The position numbers and the translations under genes are program-made. The notes beneath the pieces were generated by a model. The model ran no database searches. It worked only from the letters and a program-made list of their open reading frames with translations, and was not told where the DNA came from. A DNA stretch of 64,000 nt from Bdellovibrionota bacterium (GTDB lineage Bacteria > Bdellovibrionota > Bdellovibrionia > Bdellovibrionales > JAEYZS01), in the NCBI GenBank assembly GCA_040386775.1, contig JAZKEU010000012.1:124001-188000 (forward strand), written 5' to 3'. Below are positions 43,330-52,719 of the stretch, in pieces. Position 1 is the first letter of the stretch; each line of letters opens with the position of its first letter.

Positions 43330-45852
43330 CTATTGAACTTTTTGCGTTAAACTGTTTGCGTTTGGACAGTTGTCCTTGAGCGATGATTTGTAATTACCGA
43401 TTTCATCCGCCCAAAATTCACCATCAAAATCCCATAAAAATACTTTACCATCTGTATTCACTTTACTTGCAGTCTCACGAGTTGATTTTGTACCTTTCGT
43501 TTGACCACCAGCGGATACGAAACGGATGTTTTCACCAGAACCAGAGAAGATTTCATAAGTTAAGAACTCGTTGTTCTCCATCAACTTCTCTAATCTCTTT
43601 TGCATAGCCAACAATCTAGCTTTCATTGTTTTACCAGCAGCTGATTTAAGCTCTGACTTTTGTTCTTCTAAGTTCTTCTTAGCGTAAGCCTCGAAGCTCT
43701 TATATCCAGCCATACTCTCTGTGATCACGTCGATTTCAAAGTTGTAGTAATCCATCGTGTCTGTTTCGTGTGATTTTTCGGCTTTCCATTGATTCACAAA
43801 TTTTAAAGTGTCTTTGGCTGAAGATGCGGTCTTGATTTTTTGATCAAGAGCTCTTTCTCTGCCTTTTGCTCCTGCCATTCTTGATTTTGCCGTAGCCAAA
43901 TCCTTTTGAATCACACCCTTAATAAATCCGAATTGAACACCTTCATCCACTTTGTTATTAATGGCTTCCTGAACATTCAAGAAATCCTTATGACGACTAA
44001 TCTCTCTTAAGATCGGTTGCGGAAGAGTGGTTTTGTTTTCTGGAGTTCTTAATGCATCCACCACGTTTTGGTAAAAGGCATAATTGAACTGTTGCTTATT
44101 CAATTCTGTTTTAATGCTTGAGATCCAAGGACTGTAAATTTTTTGTAAATGGTCCAAAGTTTTCTTTGCATCACCAAATTGACAAATATTGATATAACCA
44201 ATTGCTCTTACAACATAAGACTCGGGTTTATAAATATCTTTAAACTGTGGAACTTGGATAGAGTGCATATTACCTACAGCGCCTGGCGCATCTCCGGCCA
44301 ATACTTGCATCCAACCTTGCTCTGTCAAAGATTGAATCCACAAGGAATTCTCTCTCCCTACGAATTGGTAAGCTTCGATGGCTTTCTTATACTGTTTGTT
44401 TCTGTATGCAGTTCTACCAATGTTCATTTTGATTAAGGACTTGAGTGGTCCCGCTACTTTTCTCTTGTCGATTTCAACCAAAAGCTTTTCCTGTCTCTCT
44501 AGAGAAGACTTTACGTCACCAGTTAAATACTCTGACACACTCGCAAGATATTGAGCTTCAGGATACTTTTCTGATTCTGGTTTTACTTTTAAGGCATAAG
44601 TTAACGCTGACTTGTGGTCTGTCTTCATCGACTTACCTAAGGCGATATAATAGTTGAACTCATTCACTTTTCTGTCAGGAATATTTTCAGATTTTACTTT
44701 TACTAAACCTTCCGAAATTACAGGTACAAATTCACGACGTACATCGGATAAGATCAAATCCACAGCAGGTTTTGTCTCTTTTGAGTTTCTTTCTACAAAA
44801 GTTGTAAGCATTGGTAAGCTTTCCGTGTAGAAACCCATTTTAAAAAGACAAGTGCTGTAATGATAGTCTCTTAAGTCTTTTTCAGTGCCTTGAAGATCTC
44901 TCAATTCTCTAAAATAACCTGCTGCCAAATGACAACGATCTTGGTACTCAGAGAATAATAAACCTTTAAGTAAAGCCAAATCCTTCATGGTGATTTCTGT
45001 ATACGGTTTTAGTGTTACAGGTTTATCTGTATCAATAACTAATTGGATTTGCTGAATTCTATCTGCCGTAATGTCTTTCGGGAAAGACAAGTTAATATCT
45101 TCCAGCTTGGTAGGCTTGCCTGCCAATTCGTATTTTTCTTTTACTAAACCATCCACCACAGATTGCTTTACGCCTTCGGGAGTAGGAAGTGGTTTAATCT
45201 TTTGGAATTCTGCTGAGAATATTTTTGGTAATTCGAATGTGAAACCACTTTGAGAGATTTCATCTTCAACCCCAATATTGAGTACGGGAATGGTTTTTAC
45301 TATTTTTAATTTTGGCATTATTCTTTTGCCGTCTTTTCCAACTTTGATGTCTTTTGGATCTACTTTTTCATAAAGATCAAATACCGCAACACCTGATTTT
45401 GACTTTTGGAGCGTCTGATCAGCTGCACGACCTTCTTTCTTTTCGAAAGATTTCTTTTGTGCAATTTCTTCTTTTACGGATTTGAATTTAGCAGTTTGCT
45501 CTTCTACACCTTGGGTTTTGAAAGATGGGAGTTCAGCCAATTTGCTTTGGTCCGCGGTAATCACGGGTGCAGTTGTCGCTTCCGATGCCGGAACTCTACC
45601 ATCTGCTTTCTTAGCTACTTTTTCTTCACCAAAGAACTTGTTTACAACTTCTTGATAAATTTTTTCGGCCTTCGCTTTATAAACTACAGCTTTTGCTTTC
45701 AAGCGATCAAAGAACGATCTTTCTTGAGCCACAACTGGTGTTGACGCCGTAACTGCATCTTGTGCATTCACAACCGTTGCAATCATCAATACGACAAGCA
45801 TTAAACTGAATATCTTCATTAGTAATGCGTTGTTGTTTTTTCTGTTCATCAT
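43330..45852 (-). CDS. Large exported helical-repeat protein, GltI-like by position
   Basis: 840 residues. Two Met codons follow GGAGGAG; signal peptide (about 1-31, ending VVNAQ). Residues about 30-250 are charged and of low complexity; from about 290 to 620 the chain has TPR-like helical pairs (ECYHYSTCLFKMG-like units, KKAIEAYQFVGREN). The end is a coiled, then compact domain with VFLWDFDGEFWADEIGNYKSSL in part. Position between the barrel gene and the aglRQS motor matches gltI (agmK) in Myxococcus, though it is much smaller. Assignment rests on gene order. Confidence 0.65.
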   Translation of the reverse strand: MMNRKNNNALLMKIFSLMLVVLMIATVVNAQDAVTASTPVVAQERSFFDRLKAKAVVYKAKAEKIYQEVVNKFFGEEKVAKKADGRVPASEATTAPVITADQSKLAELPSFKTQGVEEQTAKFKSVKEEIAQKKSFEKKEGRAADQTLQKSKSGVAVFDLYEKVDPKDIKVGKDGKRIMPKLKIVKTIPVLNIGVEDEISQSGFTFELPKIFSAEFQKIKPLPTPEGVKQSVVDGLVKEKYELAGKPTKLEDINLSFPKDITADRIQQIQLVIDTDKPVTLKPYTEITMKDLALLKGLLFSEYQDRCHLAAGYFRELRDLQGTEKDLRDYHYSTCLFKMGFYTESLPMLTTFVERNSKETKPAVDLILSDVRREFVPVISEGLVKVKSENIPDRKVNEFNYYIALGKSMKTDHKSALTYALKVKPESEKYPEAQYLASVSEYLTGDVKSSLERQEKLLVEIDKRKVAGPLKSLIKMNIGRTAYRNKQYKKAIEAYQFVGRENSLWIQSLTEQGWMQVLAGDAPGAVGNMHSIQVPQFKDIYKPESYVVRAIGYINICQFGDAKKTLDHLQKIYSPWISSIKTELNKQQFNYAFYQNVVDALRTPENKTTLPQPILREISRHKDFLNVQEAINNKVDEGVQFGFIKGVIQKDLATAKSRMAGAKGRERALDQKIKTASSAKDTLKFVNQWKAEKSHETDTMDYYNFEIDVITESMAGYKSFEAYAKKNLEEQKSELKSAAGKTMKARLLAMQKRLEKLMENNEFLTYEIFSGSGENIRFVSAGGQTKGTKSTRETASKVNTDGKVFLWDFDGEFWADEIGNYKSSLKDNCPNANSLTQKVQ

Positions 45853-45928
45853 AACTCCTCCAAAGAGTTTTCTTTAAAATCACGGTTCCCCTTTTCTTGG
45901 GGAACCATCGTATCAAGCCGCTTACTTC

Positions 45929-45950
45929 AGTGCTCACTATGGTGAGCACT
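45929..45950 (-). repeat. Post-stop hairpin repeat after the GltH-like gene
   Basis: AGTGCTCAC and GTGAGCACT with loop TATG, 7 bases past the stop of the barrel gene at 45958. Confidence 0.8.
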
Positions 45951-45957
45951 ATTAAAA

Positions 45958-46809
45958 TCATTTAAAGTAATAAGTGAACCCAAACACTGCAGACACGTTG
46001 TGTTCACTATCATCCTTAGCAGCGCCCGTGACATAATCTAAACGGTCTTGCTTGTAGAATCTGTTTTTAACGTCGAATCTGAATGCCCATTTTTCACTTA
46101 AAAAGAACTGTTGCGAAATATCTAATACTAATGCAACTGAACTGTCTTGTTTGTCGCCAGCTTGCAACGCGTGGTCGTAATCCACCAACGCTAAACCTAC
46201 GTGTACACCCATATCAAAATAGATAATTGATTTATCAAATACTGATACTTTACCGTAGATTGGCATCCAGTTGTATGTAGCCGCCAATTGATAGTTCAAT
46301 TTATTATAAGCAGGTGTACCGCCAGCAACGATGATTTCGTCTGTAGTCTTACTATTTTTAACATCGAATTGAGAGTATGAAACTTCAAATCCATGTTGTT
46401 CTTTAAAATAGTAACCGCTTGATAAATTGAGACTTGAACCTTTAGTGAAGCTATCATTAATTAAAAGCCCATACCCTAAGTTCACAAAAGGTCTTTTCTC
46501 TTTCGTGAATCTTCTGCTTTGCACAACATGGAATTCGGTATCCTTTTGTTGCCAGTAGTCTTGTTCAATTTGTTGAATATCTACTTTCTCTGATTTTGTA
46601 TCCACAGCTTTAGCATCTTTTGCGGGCGCAGCTGCAGGAGCAGCTGCTTTATCCGTAGCTGTTCCAGGAGCTGGTGCAACAGGTGCTGCTTCCTTCTTCC
46701 CCGGACGTTGATACTTATTGGATTGAGCATAAGCTGATCCACCTACTAACATTGATATAGCCGCTGATAAAATAGTTATCGACGCTATTGAGCTCTTGAG
46801 CAATTTCAT
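45958..46809 (-). CDS. Outer-membrane beta-barrel protein, GltH-like by position
   Basis: 283 residues from the ATG at 46809 (GGGGGAAG upstream); the longer start at 46848 lies before the ribosome binding site. Signal peptide (about 1-28, GGSAYAQ), an Ala/Pro-rich linker (about 35-75), and an eight-strand-like barrel ending in VFGFTYYFK. Lies between the FHA/TonB and 840-residue genes, the place of the predicted barrel GltH in Myxococcus. Confidence 0.7.
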   Translation of the reverse strand: MKLLKSSIASITILSAAISMLVGGSAYAQSNKYQRPGKKEAAPVAPAPGTATDKAAAPAAAPAKDAKAVDTKSEKVDIQQIEQDYWQQKDTEFHVVQSRRFTKEKRPFVNLGYGLLINDSFTKGSSLNLSSGYYFKEQHGFEVSYSQFDVKNSKTTDEIIVAGGTPAYNKLNYQLAATYNWMPIYGKVSVFDKSIIYFDMGVHVGLALVDYDHALQAGDKQDSSVALVLDISQQFFLSEKWAFRFDVKNRFYKQDRLDYVTGAAKDDSEHNVSAVFGFTYYFK

Positions 46810-46931
46810 TTTCTTCCCCCCAGTTAACGAACCACATCGAGGACACATTCACTTTTTAGGTCTCGTTTTGTAATTCTCTCAGTTGTTAAATTCTAATGCT
46901 GCTCTTATTATCCTAAACTTAAACTAAAAAC

Positions 46932-48401
46932 TTATTGTGTACTCTTAAACAAAAATGGGTATGTCACTACAACTGACGTACCCGCCGGCGGCGAAGGAAA
47001 CTTCCAACTTGCTATCCGTCTCAATATACATCCCTCTACAACGGAATCCGAAAGTGTCGAATTCGCCACTTTCGGAAGCAGGACAGTGCCTCCATCTTGA
47101 ATAGAAAACTGTACTAACACCTTACCAAAAAGATTCGGCACAGCCGACAAACGTCTCTCGTAACAGAAACGAATTTGCCCGATGTTACTGCGAATCACTT
47201 CTGCAATGGCGTCTTTATCCATTCCTCCAGAAACATCTGCTTCTTCATCCAGCATACCGACAGTAGCTGCCTGACCGATGTCTCCTTGAGAAAGTTTTCC
47301 TAAACCTTTGTATCCAGTTCCACCTCCACCCTTACCCTCAGTTCCCACACCACCAATGGCGTAAGATTCTCCGGTTGCTTTAGTGTCTCCAAATCCTTGT
47401 GCATTAACTGCAGTTCCACCGAACGCACTGGTTGGTGCATTCTTAGCGGACTTAGATCCTCCGCCTTGGACTGCAATGGCATTCATATTCGCTCTTACCG
47501 AAATTCTTCCTAACAAGTTTTTTAAACTTGCTGAACGAATTTGTGAAATAGCCTTAACTGTTTTCTGACTCTCTGCTTTTGGTGCCGCAGTTGCCTTAGC
47601 TGCCGGCCCACCTTGAGCTTGTTGAATTTGCTTTGTCGCTTGAGATTGTTTTTTCTTTTCTTGAACAAACTTCGCATCATAAATAATACGCGCGTATTTG
47701 TTCTTTTCCATTTCTTTTGGCATATCCATTTTAGGTTGCTTCGGAAAGAAATAGAATGCGAGAAGAAGCATTAAGAATCCTGCCGCAGAAACAATGTACT
47801 GTGTTTTTTGATCGAAGCGGCCTTGATGCTCTTCGACTTCAAGAGGTCTTGGTCTAGCTCTTAATCTTTGTTGGACTACAAATCCAAGAGCTTCTTTTTT
47901 CTGCCAAGCAATTGTTGGTGGAGCTTTAAACTCTACATACCCACCCATACCATTACTCAATCTAAATGTTTCTGTTTTATGTAGATAATGAGTCTCAATA
48001 ATTTTTCCTGTGAGGATGGACTTTACAACCACTTCTTGAATATCTGCACTCAAATCACGTCTTTCTTCCCAGCTATACAAATTGTGCGGAGCTGGGATGA
48101 GTTTTAGTTTAAAATCATGGTCACCAATGCGGATATCCATGTCTGATTCGATTTTTTGAGATACGATATTTTCTTTGTTGCTCCAAGTACCAGAATCACT
48201 TGCTAAGTCTGAAATATACCAATCGCCATTCTTGTATTCTATACCCGCATGATAAGCAGAAATATCTTGCCCTACGATTCTTAAATCTGCTTTACGAGCA
48301 GACCCAATTGTCGTTGGTGTCGAGGCCGGCTCCATCTTGAGCTTCTTCGATACTTTCTTCGCCGTTGTATATTCAACTAGTAAATGTTTCTTTGCACCCA
48401 T
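46932..48401 (-). CDS. gltG: FHA-TM-TonB-like gliding protein, GltG-like
   Basis: 489 residues from the ATG at 48401 (GAGGAA upstream). An FHA domain (about 25-105, with SAYHAGIEYKNGDWYISDL and SDSGTW) is followed by a cytoplasmic region, one transmembrane helix (about 205-225, AAGFLMLLLAFYFF), a periplasmic Gly-rich spacer (GTEGKGGGGTGYKG) and the AgmX/PglI-type TonB-like C-terminal domain (IRSNIGQIRFCYERRL, ASWKFPSPPAGTSV). This order is that of GltG, which carries force from the inner-membrane motor to the outer membrane. The FHA core lacks the usual Ser-x-x-His (has SAYH), so phosphothreonine binding should not be assumed lost or kept. Confidence 0.85.
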   Translation of the reverse strand: MGAKKHLLVEYTTAKKVSKKLKMEPASTPTTIGSARKADLRIVGQDISAYHAGIEYKNGDWYISDLASDSGTWSNKENIVSQKIESDMDIRIGDHDFKLKLIPAPHNLYSWEERRDLSADIQEVVVKSILTGKIIETHYLHKTETFRLSNGMGGYVEFKAPPTIAWQKKEALGFVVQQRLRARPRPLEVEEHQGRFDQKTQYIVSAAGFLMLLLAFYFFPKQPKMDMPKEMEKNKYARIIYDAKFVQEKKKQSQATKQIQQAQGGPAAKATAAPKAESQKTVKAISQIRSASLKNLLGRISVRANMNAIAVQGGGSKSAKNAPTSAFGGTAVNAQGFGDTKATGESYAIGGVGTEGKGGGGTGYKGLGKLSQGDIGQAATVGMLDEEADVSGGMDKDAIAEVIRSNIGQIRFCYERRLSAVPNLFGKVLVQFSIQDGGTVLLPKVANSTLSDSVVEGCILRRIASWKFPSPPAGTSVVVTYPFLFKSTQ

Positions 48402-48462
48402 AACGTTCCTCATCTACATTTGATCAGCATCTGCGCGTCTGATCTCTTATTCTTACTCATTC

Positions 48463-48693
48463 CTATTTAATAAATTCCACTGAATCCTGAATCTGCTCAT
48501 CAAAGCTTTCTTTTAATTTATAAAGAGGAATAAATTCGATACCTCTTTTTTGCACAATGTAGGAACCATCAGGTTGCCTAACCTTACCGTCCACATCTGC
48601 TCCATCGAAACTGATTTTCTGAACTCTTGTTGCTTTTTGAGCATGAGCATTTGCCCCTACTATCAACACTGCAACCAGTAATAATAGTTTCAT
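48463..48693 (-). CDS. Small exported protein, GltF-like by position
   Basis: 76 residues, signal peptide MKLLLLVAVLIVGANAHAQ, then a compact domain (ISFDGADVDGKVRQPDGSYI). Lies between the TPR lipoprotein and the FHA/TonB gene with spacers of 9 and 61 bases. The order D-E-F-G of the Myxococcus cluster places a small periplasmic protein, GltF, here. Confidence 0.65.
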   Translation of the reverse strand: MKLLLLVAVLIVGANAHAQKATRVQKISFDGADVDGKVRQPDGSYIVQKRGIEFIPLYKLKESFDEQIQDSVEFIK

Positions 48694-48702
48694 AAAAATC
48701 TC

Positions 48703-49626
48703 CTACTTCTTCTCTTGCGAGTTCTTGCTAGCAAGTTGTCTTGTCTTTAAAGTAATTTCTTCTAGCGTTTTAATTTTTTGTGTAATATCAAATGGCAATG
48801 TGCCTTCTACTTTTTTTGTTGCCATTAAGCTTTGCAATTGTTTGTACTTTGCAAGAGTTACATCTGTGTCCTTAGTTAAGTTCTCATACACATAGACCTC
48901 TTGCAGCCTGAAATCTAAAACTCTTGGAAAGTTAGCTATTGCTCTATCGAGAACTGAAATTGCTTCTTTTGCATTATCTAGTTCGATGTAACAACTAGCC
49001 AATCCAAAAAGACCTTGGTGATTTCTAGATTCGCTCAATAACACATTTTCAAAATGAGCTTGAGCTTTTTTGAAATCCAGTTCTCTTAAATAAACTTGTC
49101 CTAAAAACAAATGCGCATCTTTAATGTTTTTATCTAAATCAATAGATTTTTGCATTTCTGCAATCGCCTCTTTATAAAACTGCTGCTTCCAAAGAATTCT
49201 TCCTTTTTGATACCTGAGTACGCCAACTTCAACGGACTTCTTTAAAGCTAGATCAATCATCCACATTGCTCTTTCTGTGTGACCTCTATTTTCAGAGGCA
49301 ACGCTCAGGTAGTATGCACCCCATGGCGCATCTGGCTCTACCTGCGAAATCTTCTCCCCAATTGTTTCTACCATTGACCACTGAGCCTTGTTGATACAAC
49401 CGTTGGCTTTTTCCATCAAACTTTTCCAATTATTGTCCAAATCCACTTGTTTTTGTGTTGGACAGGTTTGAAATTTCTTTTCGCCCACAAAAGACGATTG
49501 AATTTGTGAAGCATACTTACGCTGCACTTCTGCGGTATTTACCTTTTTCGCAGTCGGTGCTAGTGGGGCACTACTACAAGCTGTCATCAACGCTGCTAAT
49601 GTCAAAGCTCCAACAAATAACTTCAT
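48703..49626 (-). CDS. gltE: TPR lipoprotein, GltE/AglT-like
   Basis: 307 residues. Lipobox LMTAC (Cys at about 17) marks a lipoprotein. About five TPR units cover residues 100-270 (KEAIAEMQKSIDLDKN, AKEAISVLDRAIANFPR). Matches the build of AglT/GltE, an outer-membrane-associated TPR protein needed for gliding in Myxococcus. Flanked by the large TPR gene and the small exported gene in the same order as there. Confidence 0.75.
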   Translation of the reverse strand: MKLFVGALTLAALMTACSSAPLAPTAKKVNTAEVQRKYASQIQSSFVGEKKFQTCPTQKQVDLDNNWKSLMEKANGCINKAQWSMVETIGEKISQVEPDAPWGAYYLSVASENRGHTERAMWMIDLALKKSVEVGVLRYQKGRILWKQQFYKEAIAEMQKSIDLDKNIKDAHLFLGQVYLRELDFKKAQAHFENVLLSESRNHQGLFGLASCYIELDNAKEAISVLDRAIANFPRVLDFRLQEVYVYENLTKDTDVTLAKYKQLQSLMATKKVEGTLPFDITQKIKTLEEITLKTRQLASKNSQEKK

Positions 49627-49659
49627 TCCATTCTCTCCACCTGCCCGCAGGCAGCACTG

Positions 49660-52600
49660 CTACTGAACATCTGGAAGGGCCGCTTTAGGCATTTCCACAT
49701 TGTACTTCACAAACTTTAAACCTTTAAAATTCACTCTATTTAATTCATTTCTTAATTCAAATACGTATCCATCGTATGCGGGATATTTTTTACCAAAATC
49801 AATTCCCGACTGAAGTGTGTCTGCAATCTTTTCTTCTATTGGAATCACTACGTTTGAAATTTCCTCTAACAACAATTTTTTATCTTTTTCCGAAATATCA
49901 TCAGTGATTTGAATTCCCTTAAGAGCATCTACATAATGCTGATACATTCTTGCTAGCGAATAGAAAGCTCTCAATGTTGTAGCTGGGTCACCGTACTTGA
50001 TCGTAGACTGATAAGCTCTTTGGGCTTTATCTAGTTTTTCCGTTTTAAGAGTAAGAACCATCTCAAGTCTATCCACTTTCGTTTTCACACTCTGTTGTAC
50101 CAATTCATCTCTTAGAATTTCTGCTTGGATAAATCTAGCCTGGGCCTGAACATCATCTGGAGCATTTTTGTCTCCCACAATTTGGCTTGCTAGCTTGAAG
50201 GCAAGCGTTGAGTTCTTATCAGCATAGGCTTTCTTAGCACTCATGATTGTATCGTCAGAATATTTAGCTCCACCGTACTTGTTCACTAGTTCTTTGACTT
50301 CTTTGGTTGAATAGATATTTGAAGAATCAAGACGAGTTAACGCCGCAACGATGTCTTTTCTCATCTTGTCGTCTGGATTTTTTAAGAGTTCCCTATAAGT
50401 ATCAACACCTTTTTTGAAGTCACCGGACAAGATATAGAAATCCGCAGACATCTTTGCCCACTTCATAGAATCTTTAGAGTCGACCTTTGCAAGTTCTTTC
50501 ACCGCTACAGCCGCATGAGCAGTATCTGCCATAAATTCATAGAGTTCAGCTGACTTCTGAAGTGATTTTTTCGCAAACTCAGATTTAGGAAAAAGCTTAT
50601 AAAGTTCAAATGACTTATCTGCCGCCATTTTCATTTGATTTTTCTTAATCAAGATTTGTGTCAAGTTCCACATTGCTTTATCGGCAAGCTTAGAATCTGT
50701 ATTTTCGTGTGCAAACTTATTGTATATTGCAACCGCTTCATCCAGATCACCTTTTTGTTCCAAAGCATTACCCAGAGCAAATTGTGCCTCTCTGTTGATT
50801 TTAAGAAGAGCATCTCTTCTTTCTTGAGGTGGTTTTAAAGCCATTAAATGATCCGTTGATTGGATCAATTCCTTGTGAGCTTTTTGAATATTTAAAATAT
50901 CTAGAAATAAATCCTGTGACTTCATCACCAGTTTATCTTCGCCTTTACTCCATCCAATTTGTTTGAATGTAGGAAGAGCTTCATTATAACGACCTTTTTC
51001 ATAGGCAATAAATGCCTTCTTGTACTTCACTTCTGTTACAAACTTACCAGTTGGATTTTTGTTTGTGTAAAGGTCCGCAAGGTGACTGTATTTCTTTTCA
51101 TCATCGTCACTCCACTTATCACCCACTGCATTTTCTAAACTCACGATGGCAAAGTAACTTGCTTCGTGAATGATCTTTTGATCTTTAATTGCCGTTGCAA
51201 CTTTGTAGTATTCTTCGGACGCAAGTCTATGTTTCTTTCTTTGGAATAGAAGTTCCGCGTAGTTGAATCTCACTGTTTCTTTCTTTTCAGGAACTTCTAA
51301 ATTGGCATTTCTTAAGTAAATGCTGTAAGCCAATTCTGTTGCATCTGCAATACTATCAATTCTCTTAAGATCTGACTTATCAATATTGCTTTCTTTGGCT
51401 TTTTTAGACTTGTTCTGCCACTCTTTATGCCATCTGATAGATAACTTTAAACTTTGTTTTGACAGAACAACTGGACAAGATTTTACATCTTCATCCATTT
51501 CATCAGCTTTGACTTTTGCAGTATTTGCGGTTGGCTTGTTATACTCTTGCTTAAAGTACTTTAAGCAATGAGTTTCAAATCTTGCCAGATGGTCTGTTGC
51601 TTTTTCATAATTTCTAGCAGTTAAATCATTTTCAATAATCATTTTGTAAGCCACGGATGTATCTACAGAACCTGGAAGATTAGAAATCAAATCATTCAAT
51701 ACCGTTTCTAACTCTAAAAACTTACTATGTCGTTCATACAACTTTGATAATGAAATGATATATTGACCCGTTTTATCACCGGCAAATTTATTGAAATAAG
51801 CATAAGCTTTCTTTGCCTCTCTGGCTTCGGGATAGAATAGAACCAAGTCATTAAGCGCTTCTTCTCTTAAATTGATCTTAGAGTTTTCTTGTTGAGCTAA
51901 CTTTTCAGTTACATCAATCACCATCTCTAATTCTTTCATTGCACCTTCTACATCTTTAAGTTGATATTTTGTCCAACCCGTTTTGTAGATGGCATAGGGA
52001 TAGACTCTAGCCAGTGGATATTTTTTTATAGCTTCATAGTCTGCCAAAGCCATATCGTATTTGCCTTTTTGGTAATACATTTCTGCCAGAGCTAAGTGTG
52101 TATCCGGAATTAAAATAGATTCTGAAAATCTAGAAAGTAATGATCTGTAGATCTTTTCTGCTTTGTCGTCTTGGTTCAATTGTTGTCTTAAGAAAGCATT
52201 ATTGAATAAGACTGAATCCAATTCAGAGTAATTAGGATAACGCCTTTCGATCTCTTCATATATGTTCACAGCTTGTTTTAATTTGCCTTGGGATGTTTCA
52301 GATTTTATAGTCTTGGGAATCATCGACAATAATGATTGCGCTGAAGACGGCTGCCTTGCGTCCACTTCCAATTTATTGTATTCAAAGAAACGAGCAGATT
52401 TAGCTTGGCGTACGTAAAGTTCAGCTTTTCTATATAATAGACCTGGCTCCAGCGGCGAACCTTTATATTTTCCAATCAATTTATTGAGCTGTTGCATCGC
52501 TTGATTTTCGTTCTTAGTGATAAGAACTTCCGTGAGCGTGGCTTTGTAGTCGTCCATCTCACCTTTCTCATTCACTACTCTGAGCTTCTTGTTTAGCTTG

Positions 52601-52719
52601 TCCGTGTCTTCATCCACTTTTTTGCGCGCAAATCCGCTTTCAGCAATCAATGTTGAAGCTAAGAGCGAAAATACAATTGAGCGCGCAATGTAAAGTGATG
52701 ATTTTGAAATCATGATCAA
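49660..52719 (-). CDS. gltD: Large exported TPR protein, GltD/AgmU-like
   Basis: 1019 residues. Signal peptide (about 1-32, ESGFARKK), then some twenty TPR-like helical pairs through most of the chain (YQKGKYDMALADYEAIKKYP, QKGDLDEAVAIYNKFAHEN and others) and a C-terminal helical domain. Size, repeats and place at the head of the cluster agree with AgmU/GltD, a periplasmic scaffold of the gliding complex. Its start overlaps the GYF/PilZ gene by 4 bases, so these two are translationally coupled. Confidence 0.78.
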   Translation of the reverse strand: MIMISKSSLYIARSIVFSLLASTLIAESGFARKKVDEDTDKLNKKLRVVNEKGEMDDYKATLTEVLITKNENQAMQQLNKLIGKYKGSPLEPGLLYRKAELYVRQAKSARFFEYNKLEVDARQPSSAQSLLSMIPKTIKSETSQGKLKQAVNIYEEIERRYPNYSELDSVLFNNAFLRQQLNQDDKAEKIYRSLLSRFSESILIPDTHLALAEMYYQKGKYDMALADYEAIKKYPLARVYPYAIYKTGWTKYQLKDVEGAMKELEMVIDVTEKLAQQENSKINLREEALNDLVLFYPEAREAKKAYAYFNKFAGDKTGQYIISLSKLYERHSKFLELETVLNDLISNLPGSVDTSVAYKMIIENDLTARNYEKATDHLARFETHCLKYFKQEYNKPTANTAKVKADEMDEDVKSCPVVLSKQSLKLSIRWHKEWQNKSKKAKESNIDKSDLKRIDSIADATELAYSIYLRNANLEVPEKKETVRFNYAELLFQRKKHRLASEEYYKVATAIKDQKIIHEASYFAIVSLENAVGDKWSDDDEKKYSHLADLYTNKNPTGKFVTEVKYKKAFIAYEKGRYNEALPTFKQIGWSKGEDKLVMKSQDLFLDILNIQKAHKELIQSTDHLMALKPPQERRDALLKINREAQFALGNALEQKGDLDEAVAIYNKFAHENTDSKLADKAMWNLTQILIKKNQMKMAADKSFELYKLFPKSEFAKKSLQKSAELYEFMADTAHAAVAVKELAKVDSKDSMKWAKMSADFYILSGDFKKGVDTYRELLKNPDDKMRKDIVAALTRLDSSNIYSTKEVKELVNKYGGAKYSDDTIMSAKKAYADKNSTLAFKLASQIVGDKNAPDDVQAQARFIQAEILRDELVQQSVKTKVDRLEMVLTLKTEKLDKAQRAYQSTIKYGDPATTLRAFYSLARMYQHYVDALKGIQITDDISEKDKKLLLEEISNVVIPIEEKIADTLQSGIDFGKKYPAYDGYVFELRNELNRVNFKGLKFVKYNVEMPKAALPDVQ

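Noticed and set aside
43383-45744. Several plus-strand frames inside the 840-residue gene
   Set aside because: Antisense shadows with odd composition and no ribosome binding sites.
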